A stretch of DNA of 64,000 bases, from the NCBI GenBank assembly GCA_000934455.1, contig KN885187.1, positions 103,070-167,069 on the forward strand, in the 5' to 3' direction. This document shows, piece by piece, positions 1 to 12,587 of the stretch (within the stretch, counting starts at the first letter, position 1; each line of letters opens with the position of its first letter). Origin of the DNA: Apostichopus parvimensis. Taxonomy: Eukaryota > Echinodermata > Holothuroidea > Aspidochirotida > Stichopodidae. The position numbers and the translations under genes are program-made. Under the pieces are notes generated by a model, which saw nothing but the letters and a program-made list of their open reading frames with translations, was not told the DNA's origin and ran no database searches.

Positions 1-1628
1 ACTTCTAGTTAAAACATCCGTTTTGGTCAAAGAAAGTCGATGTAATTAATGTTTAGAATTCCACTGAACTTGCATAACTAACTATGAAGGGAGCAATCAT
101 GATATTATACCCAGAAATGTCTTTCTTCAAATCTGGTTGGCTGTAATTGTACAAGGAATTTAGAGGAAGGTACACAACATGGTATCGTTTCATCCTGCAC
201 ACTGTATCGAACCACAGGGAGTTGTTATGGAATAACACCTCCTTTTGATCGAATCATTGATCATAGTTTTATTCCTACATACGGGAGATAAAGCTTCAAA
301 AATGGAAATTAAACGATACGCATGTCTTCCAATGAGACGGCCACGTAGATTTTTTGCTCTGTATGGGCCGAATGCGCGTTTTATGTTGTAACCTTAGATT
401 TTGTTCATGTGAATATAGAGGCTATATCGTTAATGGCGCGCTCTCGTTCGCAGTAGTAAGTACTAGCATCGCTTCCAGATGTTTCAGAAAGTGAAGTATT
501 GGTCACCCAAGCTCAAACTTCAAGAAACACTGTCGGTTGTATCATACTCATTAACTGAGGTTTTATTACATACGGTACTCGTCCGAAATGCATGGGGAAG
601 AATTTCATGGTTCCAAACATCCAATAAGTATTTTAATTTCTTTGGTTACTTTAGCATGCTAAACTGTTTAGGCTTATATAGCGTGTGGAATGATGATCTA
701 TAACGAGTACCAGATGTTAAGCCATTTTATACTAACGTTCAAGTTGTACTGGGTGTCGCATCACTCCCATTAGTTAAGCCTTCTACAGATTGAAACTTCT
801 CCTTATAGCCTGCCTTTAATTTCCTTAAACATAACTTTCATTTTTCGAGAAGTAAAATTTCCTGAATTTATTGAAATTGATCTTCACTTACCAAAACCAG
901 CATACCCCTCAACGTTAACTCCTGCATGACTTACTTCATTCTGTAATACAAAAGACATAGGCTTCACTAACATCGGTACATAATGAGAAATATAAATAAA
1001 AACAAGCTGAAAAACTGCATGAATAAATAGTTATATAAAGCGACGAAAAGCTAATATATAAAGCAACCATCATTATTCATCTGTGTGATAGAGATTCTTG
1101 TAATAAACAACCCCTCCCCCCCCCCCACCGCCCCCACCTCATATATAGACAAGTAAGGAAATTGTCACTTTCATTGTCATTTCAATCGAGAGATGCATGT
1201 CTAAATTTATTCTGACTGAAGACCCAGGCAAGTCTGCAACTGACATCACAGCGCTAATTGGATTTTTAATGTTTCTCTTTATTCATTACGTATAAGGCTT
1301 TATTTTCTTTCATGCACAGTGAATGAACCTGCGATTACGTTACCTTTAACACTGGCATTGATGTCGATGACAGTATTGCTTATTTTCAACATGAAAGTAC
1401 GAAAAGAAAAGCAAAAGAAAAACTAAACAAACTCAACATTTCAGCTATCGGTGGCAGAAAATCATCGGTCCGCAAACTATTATAGGCTCACGATTCGGGA
1501 GCTACCGGCGCGACGACTGATTCACGACCCAGCTATATAAGTTAAAAATACATGGAAGCTATTTATACCACTTTTAACTTCATGCGAAGAAAATATATAT
1601 TTCCGTCGGCAAACCCAAAAATAGCAGA
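1..1628. other. Gene-poor AT-rich sequence
   Basis: No coding region or recognisable repeat family is seen here. The open frames are short and have no family resemblance. A C-rich tract lies near 1110-1140. The stretch 206-253 contains a degenerate copy of the palindromic insertion described near 5.24 kb. Confidence 0.5.
206..253. repeat. Degenerate palindromic mini-insertion
   Basis: A CAGGGAGTTGTT arm at 215-226 is followed by an imperfect inverted copy. The sequence ATCGAA occurs at 206-211 and again at 248-253, flanking the hairpin as a possible 6-bp target-site duplication. It resembles the better copies at 5231-5304 and 23751-23793, but the right arm is diverged and the duplication does not abut the palindrome, so this copy is weaker. 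Confidence 0.35.
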
Positions 1629-1636
1629 TATGTGAT

Positions 1637-2655
1637 CAGGGGCGGACTGGGTCTTAAAACCGGCCCGGGCATTTTCACCTAGACCGAACCCATTATTCAT
1701 TGATATGTTACTTACATAGTGATCGCCGTGATGGGGGAGGGGTCTAATAGGAGGGGGTGTCCCCTCCCCTTTTTTATTTTTTTGAAGTTAAGGAATGCCT
1801 AGATGCAAAATGGTGCGATATATCTCAATGTTGTATGTTACAATAATCCTTTAAAAAAGACCCAAAAGTAACTTTACAGAAGCAACACTTGATTAAACTG
1901 AGGAAAGTAAAAAACGTAAACAAAAATATATGTTTAAGACTGGATTTTATTTAGTTTTCATGCATTTTGTGACAAGATGCTTGAAAAAAAAGAAAAAAGA
2001 AACCTAAATAAAATCCACTAAAACATATATGTTCAATAACAAGAGCACATGTCATGTCTACGAGAGTAGGAGCCTATACGCAGTTCGCTGCTTCTGGCAG
2101 CCACACCTTCAATTATATTTTTAGTGTCAAGTTTGGCCAAGATCCTTTTTTCCACAGACATCAACATGAACACCTCAAGATGTTCGTCGGCGACTAACAT
2201 TCGTCTAATTTTGATAACCAAACACCCTACTGTATGTGGGTCATTTTTATTCATACATAATCTCTCAGGAATAAGCTACTGAGTGATATCCAAATAAGAT
2301 TTTACCTTTTTGTACTACGTTTTTCTGGAGGACGAAGTGCAGATTAATAAAATCTGTATTCTCTGCCAATGCTATATGTATATGTCAGAATGCATTGGTC
2401 ACCGTACTTGGTCACCGTAATAAAAAATATTAGCACGGACGGGTTGCCAATAGCACGTTATTTTTTTACGAACTAACAGACTAACTAACATGGTGATTTC
2501 ATGAGCTGATTCCCACAGTAAAAAATATATTTTTACACAGCCCGTCTGTATCATCTATTAACTACTGTGCAAATTGGCTGTAATTTTTACCAGGCTCCCC
2601 AGCCCACCGGCCCACCGGGCATTGCCCAAATGCCCGCGTGGCCAGTCCGCCACTG
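1637..2655 (-). mobile_element. hAT-type DNA transposon, decayed or non-autonomous
   Basis: The left end begins CAGGGGCGGACTGG and the right end, read inverted, begins CAGTGGCGGACTGG. These are hAT-style terminal inverted repeats. Flanking 8-bp sequences are TATGTGAT (1629-1636) and TATATGAT (2656-2663), a 7/8 match and the 8-bp duplication length typical of hAT. A minus-strand open frame at 2033-2254 resembles the extreme C-terminus of hAT transposases (a segment with LMSVEKRILAKL), so this looks like a remnant of a coding element shortened to about 1 kb. No full transposase frame remains. Confidence 0.75.
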
Positions 2656-5230
2656 TATATGATCCAACGTCCGAGAAAATCATGAGATCCACCGAAAAGT
2701 TCTCGCGCCCAATTTTTGGTCGCGCCTCATAGTTTTGCTGACCGTCTCATTAAATGACATAACACATGGCCAAAATGGCGGCCCTTGGTATGACTTTCAA
2801 ACCATGATATATCCCAAAGTGAAAACAAACGTCTTCTACCAGCGTGGGGAAGTGGGTGGGTCGGTGGGGGAGCACCTCTATTGTATAAGTAAAAAAGGCT
2901 ATGGTTGGGCTTGCATCTCCGTCAAGTTTAGAAAACTTTGCAAATCCAATTCAACCAGAAATTATTTCATAGATTTACCAAATAAAAGAGTATATCTATT
3001 TATGAGACAAATTTCCTTGTACCTTCATGGACATGATACATGTCTGATGCGGTAATCAACTGATCATAAAGACAATTTGTAAACCATTGAAAATAACAGT
3101 AAAGCCCTTATTACTATCAATTGTTCGATTGAATTACAATAGTTGAAAAATTAAAAAAAGGGGGCACTTATGGAAAAGTGCACTTTGAAGTTTTCAAAAC
3201 ACGGGTGGTTGCAAGGGGGGGGGGGGGGCTTCGCTGCCCCTGAGCTTACCAAGAGTGCAATAATCGGTGTGAATCTAAATCCAACATTTACTGGATACGA
3301 TGTATCGTTTGCTGGTCTCAGAAGAGGGTCGTAGTTCTCATCCAGTAGGCTACGATGGAGCAGACGATGGTCCTCTATGCTTTCACTTTGACCTCGAGTA
3401 TAAAAAACGCAATATAATATTGAAATGAGAGTGAATCGTCTGTGTTGGGGGGGGGGGCTCATGTCAATTATCTAGTATTATTTGTATTCGTAGAAAGGAC
3501 AAAAGTTCTCTAAACGTATAATAATGATAACTATCATAACTTTATTGTATTAACTAAATATCATAAATATCATAATATTAAAAGCATAACCACCATTTTT
3601 GTAGTGGAGGGGGGTGGGGGGGGGGGCAATGGCTAAGTTGTATCGTCATTGTAGGAGGGTGTAAAGGGAGGAAGTTTGTGTAAACAATTTTTTCCTTAAA
3701 ATGGGTGGTCTTGAATGCAACATACCATCGATATAATCATTTTGGAGAATTTTCAACTGTTGCTGTTGTATACAAAAACTCATGTAGGATAATGCAACTG
3801 TAAACAAATTTATCGGGTCCACAAACAGTTTCTTTAAATTTCTCACTTGATAGTCAGCGCGTTAAAGTGAATAGTATTCAACTCAGATCAAAATCTGCTT
3901 CCAATGTATTTTGTTTAATACTTAATGTGATATTGAAATATTCGACAATCCAAAGTGGTCATATAGATCTTACGGATAGTCTGTTAAGTGTATTTTATCA
4001 AAACGCACCATCATAAATTCAAGATAAAAGTCATAGTGTTGATTCAGTCTTAAGTTTATATTAGTTATACAGAGTCTCATTAAACTGGCTGATCTGTGCG
4101 TATTAGTCTATATATCTATAAATAAGCTCCGGTATATAAGTCATTGTTGCCTTACAGCTGTCCCAGCCCCGTCCATAAAATGTATCATAAAATTGTTCGT
4201 TCTAACTAAAATAGTGCCATGATAAACTTGTTTACCCCGGTACCAAGGCGTATGCTGCATAAAGGGAGTAATTTTGTGTGCTAGACATGTTACAATATAC
4301 AAAACGATAAATTATATGCCATTTGTGAATCCAACTTGAGTGTCTGAAATAATAATATAGACGTAGAAATGAGAAGCCAATTGTTTTTAGAAACGTCTTG
4401 ATACTTGCGTATACACAAAAAGATTCATCCTTAGTGTACAGTATTAAATCGACATCAAGTCAAACAGAACAAACGTCTTCCATTATAAATTATATTATTC
4501 CATATCCTAAAAATACATTATCAAGTCATTTGTATGGATTAGTTTATAAAGGCTTCTATCGTTATTATAAAAAGATAGAGATGTATTAAAAAACAATACA
4601 TTTTCATTCTTTCTTTTGTTGACAGACCTAAGTTGAAGTCTTCTGGCTGGAGAGGACGTTACTACACGGAAAAACAAGTTCAATGGGCTACAAGCCGCAA
4701 CACTAGCTCATTTATTTATTTTTGAGGTGGAGGAGGCGCAAATATTGGCTGATGTCCGTCCCGGGTAGGATTCTAGGGGGATATACCCTCCCTTTGATAT
4801 TTTTTGTTTGGCGAGAGGGATTAGATGCACGATCACACCCCCCATGCACCCCTTCCCCGTTTTCCTTACCCGTGGCTACGGCCCTTGACTTTACAGCTTC
4901 GACATTTCAAAGTAAATTGTTCAGGCGAGTAAGTGGGAGAAGATGAAGGAATTCGACATGTGAACAGTCTAACACAGCATCAGTTCTAGTAGACACTATA
5001 CTGACGAATACATTGTTCATCGTTCTACTAATCGTACTTATGATAAGTGAGATTAATCAAACTTAAAGGTCTGCTGTATAGACCCCACTATAGCACGCTA
5101 TCTTGGAAAAGTTTCTTGAGATTACGCAATCGACCTGCCTTGGTCGTAAAATGACCTCTTTTTTACCAATTATCCTGCAACGCCTGCCACGCATTTTTCT
5201 TGTATGAGGGAGGGTCTTTGTGTGAACGTT

Positions 5231-5269
5231 GTATGATCAGGGAGTTCCATAACAACTCCCTGGTATGAT
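5231..5269. mobile_element. Palindromic mini-insertion with 7-bp TSD (copy 2)
   Basis: A 25-bp insert at 5238-5262 has exact inverted ends, CAGGGAGTT and AACTCCCTG. It is flanked on both sides by GTATGAT (5231-5237 and 5263-5269). The element carries no coding capacity. It directly adjoins another copy whose left 7-bp repeat overlaps this one's right repeat. The transposase family that moves it is unknown to me. Confidence 0.6.
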
Positions 5270-5304
5270 TAACCAGGGTTAGAGTAGCAGCTCCCTGGAT
5301 TAAC
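5267..5304. mobile_element. Palindromic mini-insertion with 7-bp TSD (copy 3)
   Basis: A 24-bp insert at 5274-5297 starts CAGGG, ends CTCCCTG and has a diverged centre. Identical GATTAAC flanks lie at 5267-5273 and 5298-5304. Same termini and same 7-bp duplication length as the adjoining copy, which supports one mobile family. Confidence 0.6.
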
Positions 5305-7750
5305 TACAATGTATAGACATGAACATATTTTCAGACAGTGTTTCAAAGAGCCCAATTGTGTTATGAAGCTATGCAGGCTAATTGTGGAGCCTGAGGTCGA
5401 TTTACGACCGTGGCAGGTCGATTACGTAATCACAAAACTTTCCTATAGCATACAGCGTGCTATAATTGGAGCCAATAAAGCAGATCTCTTAGTCAAACAT
5501 CGTCTCAGCTCTGATCTTGGCATCAATTCGTTGTATGTATACACTCATGGAGTTTTACCTCCATGGTACACTTGACTTGACAAGTTCAGTTGACAACAAT
5601 CAGGATGATACATGTTTATGAGGAATACGTGTTTCTACTTTAATCTATGTTTACTTGAGCATTCCACGTACGTATATATAGGCCTCCTTACATCAGTATA
5701 CACATGTGGTCTCATTCGATATCAACTCGGAACCAGTATCAAAAAAAGGCTTCGAAATCCGTAAACTTAAACAGTAACTACAAATTAATTGCCGCGATCG
5801 TATGTTCACATTTACTGATGTGATTTGTTTTACAAAATGTTGAATGTTTGCGTTCTCCCAAAAACATGTCGGTCTCGTTGTTGTTAAAAAGAATACCGTA
5901 ATATTACTCTTTAATAGCAACAACACTGTCTCGAATGGTCGGGCCTATACTTCAATTCACAAGCGACAAGGGCGGATGCAAGAAACCAGGCCCTGTTCAG
6001 ATATTCTGCTGACACTAAGAATTATTTGAAAGTACATTTAGAAAGCACTATTGGGTATATATCTGGGTACATTCACTCATCGGAAACATAAAAACTTATC
6101 AAATAAAGGTAATCCAGGGCCGTAGCCTGGGAAGAATCTCTAGGGGGGGGGGTGGAGGGGGGCAGTTGAGGAACATCGAGAAGCATGATATGTATTTATA
6201 TGTATTGAAATGTTGCATAGTACTGTGCGTATATACAAGGGCGTTTTTAAACAAATTTTAAGTGGGTAGGCCATATCCCAAAAGGGACCGTCATGAAACT
6301 ATCTAAGCAGAGCGCTACCATCACCTGGCGCGTAGCGTATCAAGAAATCTTTTGCCTCCTAGATCGCAGGAAATGGCTTTTCTTAATTTTGAGATCTTAT
6401 GACTTAGAATTTTACATTCCCCCCCCCCCCAAAAAAGGAGGTAAAATTATCAAATTTGATACGGTAAAATCACTTTGTAGGAGAAAAATAGGAATTCACG
6501 TTATTATATAAAGTCTGCTTTTTTCCTTGTTTTACACAGGTAATTGAATATATAAAAGCACGCTAGGGCATTATGATGGTAGGCGTAGCCTATATGATGA
6601 GGGGAAGCCATATGGGGGAGTTAAATGTAAACTAATTTTTAGGTTAATTGTTTTATCATTATTTGTTTTGCATGCCGAAAAAAAGGGATCTACTGGAAGG
6701 GGTAAATGAGCTGACTGTGTGGGCCGTGCACATAGGGGATTGTGCCTCAATATTCTTAGATAAAACATTGTGGCACTGATACAGAGGCTAACAATGAAAC
6801 TGATAGGCCTATATCAAGCATATCGACGTAGTAAATATATTTATAAACCGTAGTTTCACATAAGACTGCTACACTGTTCACGCAGGTTAAATCTTAGGAG
6901 CTCTGTACTTTTATTCTAACCAAACTCGTGAAAACCAAAACAACGCACGATCATCGCATCCGCGATTGTGCATATACACATGATGAGAGGTTAAATAAAC
7001 CTTGTGTTACGCGTCTAGAATCTTGAGGTTGCCCACTACTAATGAAATCAGAAGAAATGATATGATCATTTTGCTAAAACATATAACTGAAATAGCGCAT
7101 ACTGTCCAGGCGTTCACATAAACCTAGGCCTACTTTCATTCAGGAAGTGGAAATATCAGGGGCAGCTACCCCTTGCCCCCTCCCCCACCACCCCGCAGGC
7201 TACTGCCCTGTTCTTGGCATCTTAATCACAAATGAAATATTGTTTGATTATATATGTGCATAACTAGTAAACTAGAACTTGCGGTGTAATGAGTAACATG
7301 GTTGTAACAACAACACGACTAGCAGCTTAGCACCCAGGCATCGCACCATGTATCTGTCTGAAACTCTTATGAAAATAATTATCATGAGTGGCATTGCTTA
7401 CCAAACTGAATGCACAGTATAATATACATGTAGTGTTATATTGCTTGTACGTGATAATACAATACTATAAAATATGGAAAATAATATTCTGGAATGGAAA
7501 TGCTGCGGGCTTTCATTATCTATTGGCTTAGCAGGTATAGCCTCAGTGGTGTATGGGCGCGGTTCCTGGTTTACTTAACACTATAAATAAAAAAAACCGT
7601 AATTCTTATTTTCACCAAGTTGAAAAGTTTTTTTTTTCATCGGAAGGTTGAGCAGATGAGAATAAATCATGAATAACTAACTATACTGAACTAATTTTTT
7701 CTGAGGGAGGATTTTCCCAGATCCTCCCAGAAGAGAGTCGGGCCTCAACG

Positions 7751-7799
7751 ATAACTATAGCTGTGTGCTAAACGGTGCTAACCACACAACTATAGTTAT
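7751..7799. repeat. Inverted repeat, 17-bp arms
   Basis: Arms at 7751-7767 and 7783-7799 match at 16 of 17 positions around a 15-base centre. The core CACACAACTATAGTTA is also found in the SINE-like tail near 18930, so this may be a fragment of that repeat family. No target-site duplication was seen. Confidence 0.5.
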
Positions 7800-9440
7800 G
7801 GTTTTCCCTGTTCTTTACACATTTACATCCCATCTTGAACCATGGTATAAATATTTAGGTTGCACACTTACAGTCATACACCAAGGACGATGTTGTTAAC
7901 GCGAATAAAAACACGAAGGAAATATTCACTTTTTTGGCAGCTTTACGAGCCATCTTTCTTCTTTGATCGTACACGAGCCGGGCTGTTCACAGTAAAATGT
8001 GATGTTTTTTCAAATCACAGATCGGCCCAATAAATACCGTTATTATCGATAAACGAGGACTTTGGCCCGACATTTAGTTTAGTTTCGTTTTGATCGTATC
8101 ATTATTATGTCCCTCACAAAGGTATGATCCTTTAATTTTAACGAGACTCTCAGTTATAGTATTCACTAAGGGGATAAGTACTGCATGACTACAAAGTCTC
8201 TGTATATGTAAATTAGCCTATATATATTTTTTTATAATGTTTGTTGGATTTTCTCAATATTTATATGTTCCTATATGCACGGTATATACAATGACGTGAA
8301 CTTTGATCACACTTGCATGTAGCAGTAACATCCATGCACCACTAGGATAAATACTACATTTTCGTGCTTATGTAATCTTTGCAAAACAATTAGTACGTAA
8401 AATCAAGAAAGTGGTTATTTTGATGAAAATATTCCTCGCTTGATTTGATGATTACAACATGATTGCACAGGTTAATAGCATTATCTGTCTGACTTGAAAT
8501 AAGCAAAACGCAACATTGTCGATATTTCGCTTCTCTTTGTTATTAATGTTCAACAACATTAACCAAACAATTAACATTATAATAACAATCTCGACTGAAG
8601 AATCGACGTCATCGCCCATTTAGCTTCAAAAGAGCTCTCGAGACAGTATAGTAACTGTAAATGTAAAGATTGTAAAACATCCGAATAGCGTTTGACTTAT
8701 AAATGACGCATAAAATATTGTTAGTTCTTTCACGTTTTGCATAGGTCATGTTAATGAATTTGTACTTCAATATCTGTTTTATCGTGTTTACTTTAAATGT
8801 ATACCTTTTCTCATAGTACTACGTACCCACCCAGTAAATATACTTATAGCATTAAAGCAAATAGTCGAGTATAGGCCAACACATCGTTTTCGTAAATACA
8901 AGTTTGTAACCCTAAAAATTGCTTATCGGGGCGTGAAAAGAACATCATGCAAAGGGCTAATTAAAACAGGAGCGGTTTGAGGGGAATTAACTTATTAGGC
9001 CTAATTTTGTAACAAAATGAGTGCCACGGTTAGCGCACTTAACCCCAATAAGGTGTCGGCTCCTTTTTGACTTTGCTCCTAAACCATATTTCTCTTCATA
9101 GCAGAACCATGTATCTTGTCTCAAAAACATCACTAGACTCCTCTGTATATCCTACAGTGGCTTCCTAGGGACATAGGGAAAAAATAAGTGTCCCCAAATC
9201 TCAGAATTTTGACTTGTTATCTCAAAATTTTGACTTGTTATCTCAAAATTGTGACTTTTTGTCTCAAATGTTTTCTCTATGTGCCATATTAAGCTATTAT
9301 CATCCTTACAATTATACTACCATATATAACACGGGTTTTCCGACAAACGCAGAATAACTTGCTTCCGTCCAAGTCCACACTCGATATCTGTTGTACTACT
9401 ACTGACATATGCCCTACCCATATACTATTAGTATAGTTTA

Positions 9441-10054
9441 GTTTAGTAGAAAAAAGGATCAGGAGGGACACTCAGTAAGTCCCCATCAAGGACCCTATAG
9501 AGAGAGAAAAAAATCTGAAGACACAAACACTCAGACCCGATTACAATGCTTAAAGTGCTTGTCCAAAGCATTCTTAAACCCATTGACACTACTTGCAAGT
9601 ACAACTTTCTCAGGCAAACCATTCCACTCATTCACAACCCTATTAGAAAAAAGTTATGCCGAATATTAATCCTACTATGTGACTTTTGGAGTTTAAGACA
9701 ATCACCTCTGGTACAACTACTGTTAGCAAACATGAAAAAGTCGGTAAAGGATAAATTGTCGAAACCCATACACAATCTTGAAAACCTGGATCAAGTCCCC
9801 ACGTAACCTCCTAAGCTCCAGTGTGGTGAGATTCAACAGTTGTAACCGCGTATAACAAGGAACACTCTTTAAGGAACAAATCATCCTAGTAGTCCTCCTC
9901 TGCATGGACCTTTTCAAGTAGGCCTACTTCCTTATCGTTAGCAAAATATGGGTTCCAAGCCTGCACAGCATACTCCAGATGAGGCCTAACCAACTGCTTA
10001 TAAAGCCTAACTACGATGTCCTCTTTCAGAAAACTGAAGTTCCTCTTGATCATG
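9441..10054 (-). mobile_element. CR1/L2-like LINE fragment (reverse transcriptase C-terminus)
   Basis: On the minus strand, pieces in more than one frame read like the C-terminal part of a non-LTR reverse transcriptase: LVRPHLEYAVQAWNPYF from about 9940-10000, then a QRRTTRMICSL and LELRRLRGDLIQVFKI stretch at 9723-9917, then a fragment resembling NEWNGLP.KVV near 9600. At least one frameshift separates them, so it is dead. The 5' part disappears into the N gap. The family is non-LTR of the CR1/L2/Rex1 group by motif; exact clade not determined. Confidence 0.75.
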
Positions 10055-10384
10055 NNNNNNNNNNNNNNNNNNNNNNNNNNNNNNNNNNNNNNNNNNNNNN
10101 NNNNNNNNNNNNNNNNNNNNNNNNNNNNNNNNNNNNNNNNNNNNNNNNNNNNNNNNNNNNNNNNNNNNNNNNNNNNNNNNNNNNNNNNNNNNNNNNNNNN
10201 NNNNNNNNNNNNNNNNNNNNNNNNNNNNNNNNNNNNNNNNNNNNNNNNNNNNNNNNNNNNNNNNNNNNNNNNNNNNNNNNNNNNNNNNNNNNNNNNNNNN
10301 NNNNNNNNNNNNNNNNNNNNNNNNNNNNNNNNNNNNNNNNNNNNNNNNNNNNNNNNNNNNNNNNNNNNNNNNNNNNNNNNNNNN
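10055..10384. other. Assembly gap, 330 N
   Basis: Run of 330 N, probably an estimated-size gap. It cuts the LINE fragment. The sequence to its right (GC-rich, from 10385) does not obviously continue the LINE. Confidence 0.95.
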
Positions 10385-12392
10385 ATTTTTCACTGGGGGG
10401 CTGGCGCCCCCCCAGCCCCACCGGTTCCTACGCCCTTGGGATTATCACTGTACTTATGAATGAACCCACCATGATCTTTTAGATTTTCAGCTTGAAGAAG
10501 GGAAGGTTTAGCTTCCCAACCAATATACATGCATGTGGCCAGCTCTTTTTTGGCGGAATCTTCCTATTTTATTGACGAATGTTTAAAATTAGTCAAATCA
10601 CCGTCACCTACAATTCTACTGCTTTTTTACACCTCCAGTAGATAAGTTGGGGGTGATGACACTTATTCCTGCTAACGTAGTTTCCCGTTTTGCATGGAAC
10701 TGTGTGTTATAATAACTACCAACAGAGACGTATATCTAAATATACGGCTCTGATTACAAAACATCTTTGGCGCCACCACTTCTAGAAGCGGTCATTTCAA
10801 AATTTCATGAATTTTCCAACGACACAGTACCACTGATCTGATCTGTAGTGTACCGATCAGTGCACTTTACGCTACTATATCCTAACGTTAGTACTCCATA
10901 GTTTCTGATAAGTTATGCAATCATAACATACAGAGTTCTTTCTAGTTGCGATTCTTCGTTATTACAGTGAGTAAGGTTTACCGAAGAAAGCACAGTCATC
11001 GAGGAATTTATTAAAAAAAACAGGTTTTTACGGTGCAGCGAAGTGCTGTTCGTTGAATCAGGGCAGCCGTGGTGACCTATACATGTCAGAAGTGATCTTT
11101 TGCAAGTGAGGAAAAAGGATTTCTTGTTATTTGAGCCTACAGTTCAGAAAGCTAGGCCGTACAGTGTAACAAAATTAACAAAGTGATAGTGACTTAGGCC
11201 TACGCTATAACAAAGTTAACACAGTATAACATTAACGGTAAAATCTTTGTCAACAATTAAGTGAAGTATGGAAGTATGGCGCTTACTAGGACTTACATAA
11301 AGAATGTTTAACAAAATAACACACTTCATTTTTACTTGATGATCTGATCCTTGGAAAATGGCATAGACATTCACATTACCAAGTACTATAAAATGAAATC
11401 ACCCATGTTTTACACAATACTTAAAATAGGTTGAGCCATGGTGGGGTGAAATTGATTTGATCCATTTAAGGGGAATTCTACCTCTAGGCATAGGCTTAAA
11501 AATGCAAGTTTAAAACAACATTGCTTCAGGTCTAAAGGCCTAGCCTAATCCTGAATCATATAGGCCTATGTGCTAAAATCACTGGGTATGCAAAGTCAAA
11601 ACCAGTCTGGTCTGTTAATGTCGATTGCTAATGGATAAAGAAAACACCAGCTGTATCATTAGCAATATAGTTGGCATACCCACTCGTTATGAGTTGCTTG
11701 CATATTATGCCACCTTTTCTCCTGCCATTTCAATAAAATATGTACACTGTCTTCAAATATATTTGCTGGTTGAATAAATCGAATTAATTTAGGTTGATTG
11801 TTGATCAAAAGGACCGATTCTGATTGTTGATTTAAATGACCAATTTTTTTTATTTTGCGGGCCTAGGTAGTGTGACACCAAGCAATATACAGTGCATATA
11901 GGCCTACAGTGCAACCACAATAATGTGCTTTTTCCACCATACAAAATTGCTTTACTGCCATGGGAGTAACATGGCGGAATGGCACTTTTTCGATGGCAGA
12001 AAGAGCATATTTTCTATGGCGGAATGTACCGATGGCGGAATGACACTGCCCCTTGAGCACAAAAGTGTGGTTGGAAATATTTTGTGCTTTCAGTTTCCTA
12101 TGTAACAACAGTGTAAATTCAGATCATACAGAATATTTACGGTATATTTGTATTTACGGTATTACTTCAGAAATGTACCATTTTGGATGAATATATGACT
12201 GTACATGTATGTAATAAGAATTGAGACACTTAAATTGCATTCCTGGAGTTCCTTTCTCGACGATTGTAAATAAACATGTTGAATAGATGTGAATGCTTAC
12301 AGCCAATACATAACTGCATACCTGTCTTTTTAATGTACAACTTAAATGTTTTTCAATCTGTACTGTCTTATAAATTTGTATGATCCCTGCAG
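10385..12392. other. Region upstream of Spindly coding start
   Basis: No coding exon is recognised. The first Spindly coding exon has an acceptor at 12391-12392 and 30 bases of 5' UTR, so at least one upstream noncoding exon and the promoter should lie here or further left. I could not place them. The motif ATGGCGGAATG recurs three times near 11970-12050 and resembles the palindrome at 28823-28888. Confidence 0.4.
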
Positions 12393-12587
12393 CTAACGGT
12401 TGGGACAAAAGAATCACACAGGATGGCGGATCAATTTGAACAGATGGAGGAGCTACAACAACAGTTGAAAGAGAGTAATTCAAATCTAAATCGTGCGGCT
12501 TTGGCTGGAAAGCAGCTACTGGAGGAAAACCAGCAACTGGCAGAGAGATATGACGCAGACATGGACGATTGTAATAAGAGAATTGAG
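12393..12587 (+). CDS. SPDL1: Spindly first coding exon with CC1 box
   Basis: The acceptor CCCTGCAG precedes 12393; 30 bases of UTR lead to the ATG at 12423 (context AGGATGG). It encodes 55 residues ending in phase 0 before GTAATG. The motif A25-A26-x-x-G29 is the CC1 box shared by Spindly and BICD-type dynein adaptors. Confidence 0.9.

Larger units (their letters stand above)
2664..9440. other. Intergenic sequence with repeat fragments
   Basis: I found no gene. Short G/C homopolymer-rich tracts occur near 3218, 3447, 3610, 6146 and 6420. Stretches beginning like hAT ends (CAGGGCCGTAGCC near 6117, and its inverse near 4870) suggest fragments of non-autonomous elements. A 21-22 bp tandem repeat (TCTCAAAATTTTGACTTGTT) occurs about four times at 9199-9268. 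The 320-bp open frame at 2735-3055 has no family resemblance. Confidence 0.5.

Noticed and set aside
2735-3055. 106-codon plus-strand frame
   Set aside because: Just outside the hAT element; no recognisable domain, no splice or promoter evidence.
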